NCBI GenBank assembly: GCA_003255065.1
Contig: QAOA01000058.1
Location: 217,521 to 281,520 of the forward strand
Source of the DNA: Cercis canadensis
Taxonomy: Eukaryota > Streptophyta > Magnoliopsida > Fabales > Fabaceae
Length of the DNA: 64,000 bases
Direction: 5' to 3'
Shown here: positions 18,598 to 32,400 of the stretch, piece after piece
Numbering within the stretch: the first letter of the stretch is position 1
Layout of the letters: every line of letters begins with the position of its first letter
Program-made: the position numbers and the translations under genes
The notes under the pieces: generated by a model
What the model saw: the letters and a program-made list of their open reading frames with translations, nothing else
Databases searched by the model: none
What the model was told of the DNA's origin: nothing

Positions 18598-20405
18598 CCC
18601 AAAACTGATCAACTATCAATAATGGAGAGATTGCATACCTCAACTGCCCACAAGAAAAAAAAAAAATATATACTTTCGAATCCATTTTATTATTTATAGC
18701 ATCAATCCCATTTTCACAGCAAAGATATCAAATAAAAAAAAATTAACTTTCTCCGAGCATGTATATTAATATTATGGAATCAAATAAAATTGAAAATTTA
18801 GAAAGCTAGAATAGAATAATAGGATCACTCACCAGACCCTCATATCATTCTAGCATTTACAACGAAAAGAAATGATAGTGAAAATAGAAAAAGATTGCAT
18901 ACCTGCCTGCCCACTAAAGAAAGAAATGAAATTTATAGTTTAGGATAACAGTGGTGTTTGTTTTTGGAGCTCTGCGATGGTGGCCGTGGCTTCTATTATT
19001 ACTGTTAGATATTAGATGAGATGAGAGAGATCATAGAGCGCAGCCGCAGCGCACGGCTATATATAATTTACCAAGTCGGCGCTCGGCAGCAACCGCGGGC
19101 ACGGGTTGTTCGAGATTGAAAAATCACATGCTGAAACGCACCGTTTTAAAGTTTGGGTTCCAGGAGGAAGGATTGCTTATTCTACTTTATAACGTAAGTT
19201 TTTTTTTTTTTGTAANACGTAAGTTTTTTTTTTTTGTAAGATAGCTTATAACATTACTTAACGCTAAATACATTAAACTAAACTAAACTAATTTGTTTAG
19301 GTTGGAATTCTCAGCTAAAAATTTAACAAAATTTATTTAATGAGAAGAAAAAAAAATGGCCATTTCTTGTAAGAGCTTTTTCTTTAAACAATTTTTTTTA
19401 TTGCCAAAACTATCATTTTGCAGCTGAAAAAAATTGACCCTTATTTTGCAGCTAGAAAGGATCAACCTAGGAAAAGATATAACCTTGAGCGTCACAGCCC
19501 GCAAACCCTGTCGGCCCATGACACCAAGGCATGACACACCCTGACGTTGAAATAAGGTATAACATCCCACACCTTGAGCTTTTGGTTATCCAAACAACAT
19601 ATATCATAATATAATTTACTATGTGCACCATAGTAAAGCATACGTAGCTGAACTTTGAATTGAATTCTAAATCAAGTGGTGTCGCATTGCATCATTCTCA
19701 TGGCAAAGACAAAAAAAACTCATTTCATTCTGGAGAATGACACCTATTATATGGATTTCAACATATGTACATTCTTAAGCTTATTAGCGACTTACTGAAC
19801 TGCAAAAAGGCTGTTTGGCCATAGAGATTACACATAAATTACTATTAGAGCAGATTACAAAAAGCCTGATACAACATGGAGGCTGTCTATCAACAATAAG
19901 CTCCCAAAACTAGCAATGGCAAGAATCATAAAATGAAAAACAAATTCTAGCCATTTTTACTGGGGGAGTATCAAAATGAATTAATGCCCAGCATCATAAT
20001 GCCTCAGATTTTTATCCTCCGAAGAAAGCCTTTCATCAACAGTAACACAATAAATTCCCAGCTCAGCAAGTCAACGCATCTTCTGAACAAAGAGAAAGGA
20101 ACAGGAAAAGAACCATAAGTGATCAGATTTTCTCGAACCCATATCTTGGGAGGAGAAGATGACAATTTTGCATATTTACACTTTCCTTTTGGATATAAGT
20201 GATATTTGAGCAAAATCATAAGGGGTCATGAGTTGATGAAGAGATTAGCCAATTTCTAAATCATTTAAAAACTTTCCTCCGATTATCATATGGAAGACAC
20301 TTAAGAAACACTAGGGAAAAGGAAACAGATGTCTGACCTCCAGATGGCAATCTGAAGACAAAATGGCATAACCACTGCCGCAACAATGTCGCTAAGAAAC
20401 GCAGG
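18598..20405. other. NFU upstream region and UPL1 3' flank
   Basis: 18598-19080 is the upstream and 5' UTR side of NFU on the minus strand, with two similar splice-donor contexts and a TATA-like element. A GC-rich block (19040-19110) is consistent with a promoter. At 19193-19240 a T-rich unit is repeated on either side of a single N (19216). From 19.6 kb to 20405 the sequence lies downstream of the UPL1 stop and likely includes its 3' UTR. No further gene was supported. Confidence 0.55.
19057..19068 (-). promoter_or_regulatory. Candidate TATA box for NFU
   Basis: The minus strand reads TAAATTATATATAGCC, followed by GC-rich sequence, about 460 bp upstream of the NFU ATG. With the probable 5' UTR intron between, the position is reasonable. 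It is inferred from motif and position only. Confidence 0.45.
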
Positions 20406-23400
20406 TCAACCAAAACCAAACCCTTCACTAGCCTCATGGATGGCAAGTAACAATCGTTCTTGAAGCTGTTCCTTGGAGGTATATTCTGGAAGGTCTAGTT
20501 GATTGAAGCTAAGGGTAATTGAGAAAAGAAGAAACAAGTTAGTAACATTGAAATTTCAAGAAAAGATATGGCTGTAGAAAGACATAGTAACATTGCAATT
20601 TCAAGTAAACATATGGCTGAGGAAAGACGAGGGATTGTGCCACGCACAATTACTCACCAAGTATGAGCAGATGGTAATCTATCAGGAGCTCCATATGCCT
20701 TGTGAATCTGAAACCTTTGAGGACCAGAGATACCTTGCAAGGCCTTAAAACCCTCCAGTGGGACCTGAAAAACAAGTTAAAAAAGGATATAGTCCCAAAA
20801 CTCAGATGCATTCAAAAAGAGATGAAATACCTAACAAGGCTTAGGCTCCTGCGCTTGCCAAAAACAAACATTACAACTCTTGGACAAACGCCCCAGCAAG
20901 ACTTAAAAAAAATCAAATGCATACACCATTGCAACCATTTGTTGCACTGGTAAATATTAAAATGCATGTATCTGCATATCCATGTTGCATTTGTATCATT
21001 AACAGATTATAAGACAGACAGAAGAGACATTACATCAAGCAGAAATGCTGTTTATTCTCCAATAATGTAGAAACTAGAAAGTATTACATGCCATAAAAAA
21101 ACATGAAAACCCCAACCAAGATAAATTTCTCTCTTACCTTCACTTGAGACATCGTTATACGTTGGATATATGATTTTTTTTTTTTTTGCCAGTTTGAATA
21201 TATGATAATGAAGCAAAAGAGAAAGGGTGGAAATGAAATTTAAGATTGGCCAAAAAAAAATTTGAAATTTAGGCATAGGGTTAAAAAGACTTCCTGAAAA
21301 GTAAGGCAATTGAAGCTAAAATAGGTATAATCATTAAAAAAATAAAAAATGCCTTCTCAGTAGGATTTGGAAGGGAATGAGATGGCATCAATTGAACTCA
21401 TTGCAGATGAAAAATTGATGTGGTATAAATGCATCACCATGACATGCCAAATGTGGAGCATAAACTGCATCTGAATCAATCATTCCTAATGTCTTCAATG
21501 CAACGGACACACACATACTTGGGGTGGAAGACAGAAGTTGCGGAGTCAAAAGTCAACTAGGTGAATAAACTTTTTTATGGATAACGTTTGCAATAATCAC
21601 CTTTGATGTTCCAGTCACAAATTGCAGCAGTCTCGCCATATCTTCTTTGTTGAAAGTTTTGACCACCTCCCAAAACCATTGAACCACACTTGATGCCACT
21701 GTATAGCCTGTATACTCAGTGTTGGCCTTCAAGTCATCCACTGAAAGAAGAATGACATCATTCAGAGGCTTCACAGGAGAACAGAACATACTTCACAGAG
21801 CAATTAACAACAAAGCAAACTCACAATCAATTTCTGGAAGTCCACTGATGAGTAGCTCAAGCTCTTTGTCATTGAAGATGGATATAAGTTCTCTTGGCAC
21901 CAATTCACTAAAACCATCTAGAAAGGAATTGATTTGAGGACGGATAGCATTTGTGAGGATATGATCAGCAACAAGGTCTACGTACTCGTGCTTTGTTTCT
22001 TCTGTAACCCTTATGTTTCTTCCTCCCGGCTTAAGCTCATAGTCAGTGACCTATTTCACAGATGTTTTTGGGGGGTAGGAGAATAAAGAGGAATCCATAA
22101 GAATTTGTAGTAAAAATTTAGAAACTTGTAATATCACAAAACACAAATAGACCAATTATAGAATTAATGTAGTCTTGGTCATCACCAAACAAGATATACA
22201 GCTACAACAAAATATTTTTATACCTCATTCTTCTCGTAAAGAATGTGTTTTTCCTCATCTGCGTCCATGCTAAACGTCAGGTCAGGAATATCACTCACAT
22301 CATTCTGGTACATAGATACAGAAAAGAATTAAAAAAATATCAATACAAATGAAAGCCAAATTATCAAAGATAAAGTGGGAAAGATGTGAAATTAATCACT
22401 CACCTCAAGCATCCACTTCAAATTCTTGTAGTAATCAGGATCAACAGCTTCAATATCATGGTAAGTCACCTTCACACCAAGTATATGCTTATAGAAAGAT
22501 CGAGTAAAGTAAACATCCAACAGTTGCCCATCAAACAGTGCCTTCCCCACCTGCATGTAAGATTATAACAGCTATCTAAGAACAACTAAACCTAAAAGCT
22601 TGAAAGAGCAGATCTATTATTCTGTGAATAAATAGTTAATTAAAAAAAAGAACCTTATAATTACTAATAATAATCCCAAAGACATACCACACGACCCACA
22701 AACTTGAAGTATGAGAGATGTTCAGTCTGGTAGACAGAGTTAGGGTTTGGCTGGAAAGTTGCATTGTTACCCACAGTGGTAAAAAGTAAAGCACCCTTGT
22801 CAAATATGACCCTTGACAGTAGCTGATACCATTCTCTGGTGAGACCACCAGCATCAATACCCTCCTCGCCTTGAAATTGCACATTCAACCGACCCTTGAG
22901 ATCCTGAGTAGGACGCATCCTTAATTGATTGTACGAGTCCTCCAAAACGTAAGCTCGCCTTACACTAATACGAAGCGGCCCAGACAAGTGTTGCTCATGT
23001 TGTTGCCTTATTCTTGAGCGGAAATAAGCTCTTTTATTATCAAAGTCAATCAATCTTGGTGCTTTGAGAATCATGGAAAGTGACTTCTCCAACAAACCAG
23101 GATTCTGCCTGATAAAAGCATTCAAAAGTCGGCGATGCTTCTCAGCAAATCTTGTGAACGTAACAGCACCATCGAGCTTCCGCTGTGAATCTCCGCTGAA
23201 TTTTACACTCATTGAAGCTGAACAACCAGCAGACTCCTTGACTTCTCTTGCAGTAGCATTGCCATGATCTTGCTGCATGATGGATTCATTGGCTTGTAGC
23301 TTTTCACACAGAACAAAGAAAGCCTCAATGAAAGGCAAGAGTCTCTGCGTTCCAGGAGGAAGAGGGGATGAAGAAGAGGAACCCTGCAGATTGTCAGTAA

Positions 23401-26400
23401 TATTCATATTTGACATGGTAGGACAGAAAGAGCTCTGACCCAGCTGGGTCTCAGCTGCACTTATACAATTACTCAGCTCTTGCCACAATGGCTCGAGTGC
23501 AGTATTTAGATTCCACATAGTTGCTTGATCCTCATGCTGATCTATGTCATTTTCCATATCCATATCACCAGGCATATTAAGTGAAGTAAGTGAACTTAGA
23601 GCTTGCAGCACACGTAAAATAGCTGCACCAGCCATGGAACCAGCACTCAGACCAAGCATATTCGTTTTCTGCAGGGTAATGAGTTCATTGACAGCTGAAC
23701 CAGTCAAAGCATGAGCTGATTCTGAAAGCTCTAAAGTAAAGAACTTCCGATGGGGCGGAACAATGAAGGCCAACTTCTTCAACACCTCACCAGCAAGCAT
23801 ATATATTTTATCTGAAAGCCTAAACAGTTAAAATTTAAAAATATAAAGTTAGTAACTTATTCTCTTGACAACTGAAAGGGTCAGAAGAAATACTGAGGAC
23901 AAATGGTGAATAAAAAGTATCAGAAACATGAGTTTATGAACAGTACCCTTCACGACCAAGAAGACTGCACAAATTGCACAAATCAGATTGTGGTAACTGC
24001 AAGAAGATATTATACATATCTAAACTCTTCTTCCCATCAGAACTGCATGGATTTATTCCAACATGCTTATCTTGTTGACTAGAGTCCAACTCCACTAAGG
24101 GGGGATCCTTCTCAACATCATGTGAGGCTTCACTCATAGCCAAATTTTGGGTATTTGCCATTGCTTTTTCAGACTGGGATTGACTTTCTAATTTTGACGC
24201 AGCAGTAAAAACTACTACTTGAATCAGACCCATGACCTGCTCAAGATGAGCAGTACCCCGTAAAAATAGAGGTCGATTCAAGAGCTTCAGAAACAGGATT
24301 AAGGGAACATCCCCTGACTGAGGATCTCCTGATAGTTTCAGCAAAGCTCCCACGTCCATGACCTTCTCCTTCCCTTTCTCCTTCATACTTTCCTCAAATG
24401 GACTTGAAGACTCTGGAATAACTGATTGGTCAAAGTAAAACAACATTTTTGCAACAGCAGAATGATTTGTTGCCAAGTAGGTAAGAATCTCAAGAGTTCG
24501 GCGGAGCGCCAAGGGAGGAAGACCTGGTATGAGGACAATATGAGCGATCAATGAACAGTAAACTATGATCTTTAAATGAAATTTCGCAGATATCAGTCAC
24601 ATCAAGTGCAAAACTTACCATCCAATAATTGAGATCGACCATAAACTGTATTTGTGTGACAACCATAAAGCCTCTGGGAATTTAATGTTGCTGATCTACT
24701 TACAGAACCTTCAGCTTCAGGCTTGATCATATGAAGCAAAAACCATATAAGAGTGGCCCTTGTAACACTATGTGCACATAAGTTTAACAAGAGCCTCTGA
24801 AGAAGGCCTTTTCCAAGGGGCTGATAAAATAAACCAAAAAAGTGTTAGCATATGATTATAATCAGATAGATACATACTTAAAATCCATACTATGTCAAAA
24901 TGTCTAATTATGTGTGAGCACACATTTAATGATGACTCTCATAAGCTGCAAAATGATATTCTACAGAATCAATGTAAGTCATAGAATCCCACAAATAATT
25001 TGGCGAGAAACTGGAACAAAAAGAAACTTCTTCACAGCAAGAGAGGACTAAAACCACAACTACAAGGAGGAACAGAGTTACCTGTGCCAGCCGTAAAAGC
25101 CGGATTAAAGCTTTCAACGCATTTGCATCCAGTAATGGCTCACCCTCAATCTCCCTCACCTTTAAGCTGTCTGTAAGAGCAGACCTCCTTCCTATTGTGA
25201 CTCCCACGCCCCGATCCATCACCGGTCGCCGGTCAAATCCCAACCCATTTCTTCGATTGTTAAGCCTATGGCTGCTCCCAAAAAGGCTGCGAGCCTGATA
25301 ATGACTCATTGCTCGGTCCCTCAACAGTTGAGCTTCAGCAAGCAATGGGGAAGGCAGCGCTGACAAAACTGCTTCTGAAGAAGTTAAAAGTACCTGGAAT
25401 AGACCATATTACAACCATTACAATCACATCACATTTCCACAATACAGAAGTTTCTAGGTTACAAACAGGAAAAAAAAAAAAAGCTTCAGACCTCTTCACG
25501 TAGATCAGCAGGAAAAGTAGCAATTATGGACGCATTATCCATGTCAACTGGCTGTCCTTCAGCCTGCTGCGCAACTCTTTGAGCTCTTTGTTGGGCCAAA
25601 ACCTCTGCTTGAATATCTGGGGGAAGAGCAGCTAAGAACTCAGGATCAATATCTTCAGCAGAAGGTGGTGCATATGTTGGAGGTTGAACAGATTGAGCTT
25701 GCTGGGAAGCTAGAACTTCTGCCCGCAGATCTTCAGGCAGCGCCTCCAAAAAGGTAGGATCAATTGTATTAGCACCAGAAGCTTCATTATTGGCACTCGT
25801 TTGGTCAGCCTGAGTAGAATTTGGAGCAACCTGTGCATTTTGTGTTGATGATGGCTCATCCCTGGCAGGTTCAGAAGCAGGAGTTGGTTGCTCTGATTGA
25901 TTTCCTTCAGCATCAACACCACCCATATCAACATCAATACTTGCATAAATTGAAGATGCATGCCAATCACCTGGATTAGGCATCTCCAAACCAGATCCCA
26001 CTAACTCATTATTACGGATCTGCACATCAGCAGTGGATGATCCATCACAGCCCATGGGCACAATTGGCACATTGTGGACACTTGCAGATACAACAGCACC
26101 CCTCTCACATTGTAGATCAACATGAGAATCTATGGATGAGTTGACCAACTCCTGAGCTATTGCTATGCAATCATTGGTATTCCCATTTCCTTCTATTCCT
26201 GTGCTGTCAAGACCATTTGGCATAATGTTCAGTGAAAGTGGTTGAACTGCCATAGGCTCATTAGCCTGTAGACATTCATCTGTACTTCTAACACCAGCAT
26301 CTGCATTGATTTCTTCCTCACAAGGAGCACTGTCAACTGAAAGGTTGATTTGCTGTTGCATGGTTCCGTTACCATTTTCTTGATCCTGACCTTCCATCAG

Positions 26401-29400
26401 TTGACAAGCAGAGTCAGTTCCTGCAGACAATATAGGACCATCATGGGATTGAGGAGCATCAGATTGCTTCTCTTGTACTCCTGAATTCTGTGATTGCCGT
26501 TCAACAAGACTGCTAGAGGGAGCTATGCTGCGCAGCTGAAATAAAAATTGTTCCTCTACTGCTTGCGCAATGGCAGCAGCTTGAGCACCCCCTTGTGGCT
26601 GACCATCATCAGTCCACCTACCATTACCTAATCCTCTTCTTCCTGGTAGCTGCAATGAGTCCATACCTACAGAATAATCAGTCAAAGGTGGGGGTGCTGC
26701 ACCCCCCAGACGTTCTCCAAAGAGACTGCTTGTTACATTATCATATGGAAGAATAGGCGCGTCAAACATGTAGAAATGGGTCACATCAAGATTCCCAGAT
26801 GACAAAGCATCTGAATCCCTGGATGAAATTCCACCTGATGTCCACATTGAGACCAAATCCCCAGACTGGGGTGGTCTTACTAGAAGAGGATGTTGAAAAC
26901 CATTGACTTCAGTAACAGATCTCTCAAAGGAGGACCTACCTGTCTGACGACGGCGTTCAAAACCCAAAGGCCTCCGAAGACCAAAAAGGTCATCCACGTT
27001 AACCCCTTCAAAAGGCTCAGCTGCCACATCAATAAGGCCACTTGCAGTTCCAGGTTGCCCAAGTATCTGTAAATGATCTAAGCCATCTAGTGCTTCCCTC
27101 CACCTAACCTCTATTACACGATTTTCATGAAAATCATCATCTTCTTCATCAATGATCTCATCATTGTATTCATCTCCCAAGCCAGTATCATCATGGTCCT
27201 CAACATCAGTATCAGCTAAGGACATCATCCCCCCACCATCTTCTGCTATGTCCTCATCTTCATCTTCCGCCTCATCATCATCCTCATCATCCTCACCGTC
27301 ATCACCCATGTCATCATCTTCATCACCCATGTCATCATCTGCCCTATTTTCAACATGAAAAGTCATCTCAATTTGGTCGGGGTTGTGCAAGACATCACCC
27401 TCTCCCATCTCTTCACGCATAAAATCCACTCCAAGCTCCATTGGTGGGTTGGGAGCCATTGTCTCCCCTCCTTCTACTCTCATGTCCTGTTCCACTGATT
27501 GATTTGGATTAACAGTATGATCGTTACCTAGAGAAGTTCCTTGATCATTTTGTGCACCGTCCATTGTATCTCTGAGTGCCTCTTGACTGCTAGTATTCTG
27601 ATCATGCTCCACCGATTCAGCAGCAGTTGGTGCAGCTATTTGATTGTCAGGTCTTTCATCTAAACCTGCAGCTCTTTTCTTGTTAATCCCATCAGATTTC
27701 AAGATTTGCTCACTAGCATTAGCAGCTCTAGTAAGGCCTTCTAAACCTTTCAGTATAAGATTCACAGTTTTAGGAGCATCTGGATGATCCAAATCAATCA
27801 CTTGCAGGATACTAGTGAGACATTGAATGATTCCTCCATCTATCATGCTTTTTGCAATGTCAGGTGAATACCCAGAACCAGGTAGGCTACCAGATGATGA
27901 ATTTTTTGACAAAATAGAATATACTAGATCAACAAAAGTAAGAAGCCTTTTATCTGGCAGCAAGCTGCTCTTTGTAGAATTGCTCTCCAAATTTGAAAAG
28001 GACATCAATGCTTTAACAAGTTCACTTGTTACTCGCTTGCGCCCTTCTCCAGATCGACCACATAAAACTACCAGAAACCACGAAGCTTTTTCAGACAACT
28101 TACCTCTCCAATCATCAGGTCCTGCAGATTTATCAATAGAGAGGGGTAGCAGCCGATGTAATACATGATGGATGATCCCACAATGTCCAGAATTATCTGG
28201 TTGATTAGATCCACGGAATTGACACAATTCAGAATCCCGCCTGAGTATGACCCCCACTGCATGCCCATACATCAGAAGAATGTCACTCAATAACTTCAGA
28301 ATGAAAGTCACCTTAGCAAGTCCCGTAGACCTTTCAGAGTCAGGTTCCAATTTTTCCATCTCATCAACCTTTGATTTACCCTTCACCTTCATGGTTGGTT
28401 CATCTATATCCATGGAAGTTGAGTTACAGTCACAGTCACAGTCTTCCTGACCTCTCATTGATGGGTACTTGAGTACAATCTCAAGAAGCTGATCAATTAC
28501 TTGAGTGAGATTTGCAGGAACCTTTTTGTGGCTTTTGGAACATTTCGCTGATCCATCATGTGACTTGCTTTCAGGAATCCGGACACATTCATTGGAAGCC
28601 AATGCAACTTCAATACTTGATGACTTCAATTTTTCCTTTTCTTTCTCTTTTTCCTTTGATAACACAACTACTGTCCTTCCCCCTGATGTCTCTAACTGAC
28701 AAACTGCAGCTGCAGCTTTCATGAAAACCACAGGATCCCTGGAGATGACGGGTGCCATTGATGTCAGAAATGTTCGAGGAGAGATGCGCCCTGCATGCCG
28801 ATTCCCACTTAAAGTTTGCCGTATCTCCAGTTCCATGGCTGTTTGTAGAGTTTGAGGGTCTTCAAGGAGGTGCCTAACTATAGCTGATACAACACTGTCA
28901 TATCCAGGGAAAAAACAATTCCTTGGAAGACTAAAAAGAGCAGTCAAACCTCCATTTTCAAGGAACTGCAAAGCTAAGTCATGTGTTTTTGTTAAGCGAG
29001 CGCATAACTGCAGAACAGCCTGCATGACCACAGCAGGGACATGCTGTTTTATCAAATCACAAGCAATATCCACTAATTTATGACTCTCTTCAATAGATAC
29101 ATAGCCTGTAGATTTCCCCAGTATATTCTCAAATGCCAGGCCAGGTTCTTTATCATTCACATCTAAAGATGTTTTCTTCTGTACAGCTGAACCAGGAACT
29201 TGCTGGGAACCATGCTCACCAGATGAGTCAGGCAAGGACCCTGTCTGAGTTCCTTCCATATTTTCCGTTTTTGGCCTTGACTGCAACATGTGATCCAATA
29301 TAAGCAGTAAAGCACTAATGCATTTAGGGATTGGCAACTCATTCCCTGACTCATTTCTCACTTTAAAGTTTGTTAAGATTTCTATGATTGTGGATACAAT

Positions 29401-32400
29401 ACCATTCTGAGCAGCAATTTCCCGTGTACTTCCATCCTCAAATAGAAGCAGTGCAATGATATGTGATAGCATACTCAATGCACAGTTATCCCTAGAAAAG
29501 TCCAATGGACAAAGTTTTAGCTGCTGCAGGAGATAAGATATTACTTTCGGGCGATCTTCACCTTTGTTCTGACTGCACAGTGTTACAAGCAAATCTGTTA
29601 ACTGGAATGCCACTGAATCACTACTCTGAAACAGCTTCACTGATGCAGCAAGTATATCATCAACAGGAGGTTTCTTCATACGCCCCTCTTCAGTTAGAAT
29701 ATCTGTAGTCTTCTCAGCATTATCAACTTTGGTTGTTTCAGATGAACTTCCAAGGGAAAGAGCAAGCGCCCGTGCAAGTTCATCATCCTCCTGGACAGGA
29801 TCATCAGCATGACTAAAGAGCCATTCCATGGCCATTTCAACACTATTGGTTTCAACTCTTCTCAGTGCTTCTTCTGCTCTTGCCCTTGAAAAACCCATCT
29901 CAACAATAGTGGCAATGGTTGCCTCATCAGGTGGGGGGGGCATGAACCTCTGATTTGTGCTTCCAGCAATGTTACTGCGGTTTCGCTTCACATCTCCAAC
30001 ACCAGAATAAACATGTGTTACAAGTGAGATAATGGATGCAATAAAACCAGGACTACAATTGGAAAACAAGGAGTGATTCCAAACTGGAAGAATCACATCA
30101 AGAACCTGAGATTGTAGCATGCGAACAAAAGTCTCTGGCTCCCTAGGAACAGGAAATAGTCCAATTGACAGACCAACAGCAACGGGCTGAACAAGAAGTT
30201 CTGCCTGGGATGCAGATGTTGGAGATAAAAGCAGAGAAGAATTTACAAAATACTCAAGCAAACGACAGTAGCTCTGTAAGGTATCAAGTAACCATGTATT
30301 ATGGGACGGTTTACTTCCTTCAGCTTTCTTTTCAATATCAATATCTGATGATGGGATAGAGTATGGAAGTGTCCACAGCAACTGACTAGTAGCTTCAAAT
30401 GTTGTAAGTAGCTCTTTAAATGTACCATGGACATAGAAATGATTAACCATTGCAGTATAACAACTCCGGCGCCTGCTGTCAAATGTGAGAGCCGCCATGT
30501 CATCCACGACCTTCCCAAGATATCTACATTTTACCGAAAGTGACATATCAAGTCCAGCATGAGTGGAGTACCCAGAATAACTGAGAGCCTCAAGAAAAGT
30601 TGTGGCCAACACAGTTCCAAGAGTCTTTGAAGCTGAACTCAATGACCCTGAGTCAGCTCTACGGCGATTTGGGGAAGTGAATCCCTTGACAAGAGCAGTG
30701 AAGAAAGAGCGCAAAGTTGAAGCCAGCTTTTTAAGAATCTCTAATACAAGAACATCAGGGCTTTTCTTTTTCAAATCTTGAGATAAAGGTGCCTCTGTTG
30801 CACCAGAAGATGCTTCAGAATCAACGTTTAAAGCTTCCAAGTGACGTCCAGTCCTTCCACCTCTTATCCGTGACAACCCATGTCGACTACGGCGGTGCAA
30901 ACCTTCTCCAGGACGAACTACAGAAAGAACTTCACGTTCTCCCCTCCACAAGGACTGTGAACCATTCCTAGAAGAAACCGGGTTCATGTATCTGACCACT
31001 GGAATATTTGAATCATCATCACTATCTCTTCCAACAGCAGTAGATGGAGGCAACTGTGCAATCTCAGGTTCCTGATCAGTATTCTTCTTCTCATCTGCCT
31101 TGGAGTCATTACACAAAGAAATTTGCCAGATTATTTCTTTGTATGTTTTCCCAAGATCTTTTAATACATCAGCATCGGAAGTACCAAGTTCAGAAACCAC
31201 AGTAGTAGTTCCCTTTAACAAAAATATAGATAGAGTTAAAACACCCTCAAGGCTAGAAAGACATTCCAGGACCTTTGTCCGCTTTGCGGATTCAACAAGA
31301 GCAAGTTGAGTCCCTCCCACTGAATCTAAAAGCTCATTAGAAGATTTCAGATGTTCCCTCAAAAAGGAACATACTGCCCGAGCAAGAGAAACATAATGCT
31401 GAGGAGAGAAGTTCTTAAAGGCAACAGATATGCTCTGCCCAACAGAAACAGAAGGAGGCATTAGGGGCAAGGTAAATAACTGAAGAACAGCTTCGATCCC
31501 CTTTTTTTCAACAAATATTCGACAAGTGTCAGCATTCTGAAGAACCGTCTCAAGTAGACGGGCAACATTGCTTACACAATCTGGAAGAAATGACTCAATA
31601 TCCACTATTGCTGGATCAGAAGAAGGCTCAGCAGTCAGCTCTGTGCCATCTACCTTGGATGATTCCTTAACATCAGATGAGATCAAATTCTTCTCTTCAC
31701 CATCCATTTCCATAGGAGCAGAAGTTGAAGCACAAGGATCAGGACACCAGTAAGAAGGATCTGCCCCAGAACCAATTTTTGAGATAGTTTCCAGTATCTC
31801 AATTAGCATATCCATTCCAAGCCCACGTAATGAGGAAGCATGGCGCATTAATTCATCCAGTCCACTAGACAAAGATGCAGGTGTGTCACCTGTAAGAGCA
31901 CGCAAATATGTCCTGGAAGTAAACACTTTCACAAAACACCTCAAAGCATTCCTATCTTTCACAGCCTGAAGACCATTACTGTTTAGGCACAAGGCATCTA
32001 AACACTGGGGGATGCACGTAATAGCTTCTGCAGAGTTGAGAACGCCATCCATTATAGCATCCAAGAAGGAAGATGGAAGACCAGCTGCATCTAAGACAGG
32101 AAAACAAGTTGGATCCTTTTGAATTAAGTCACTCATGACGGTAGCTGCAAGTGAGAAAACTCCACCACCAAAATCCTTTGCTCTTCTGAAAATTATGCAT
32201 AAGCAATGTGGCAACAAATTCTCCTCAGACCCATAGACTCGAGCAGTATTTCCAGGGGCATAAGTTCCCAGTGATATAGCACGTAGTAAAGCTTTCATCA
32301 GAAATCGCCGGTGATATGAAATTAATGGTTCAGAATACAAGGGCTCCATGTCATCTAGGTCAGTTGAAGCAACTCCAACCACTTGTGTACTCCTTGCACT

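Noticed and set aside
19337..19570. 77-codon minus-strand ORF in a block with GC-rich words
   Set aside because: No similarity recognised; the block may be a mobile-element fragment but no ends or repeats could be found.
27152..27358. Serine-rich plus-strand ORF of 68 codons
   Set aside because: It is the antisense shadow of the Asp/Glu-rich tract of UPL1 (GAT and GAA codons read as serine on the other strand).
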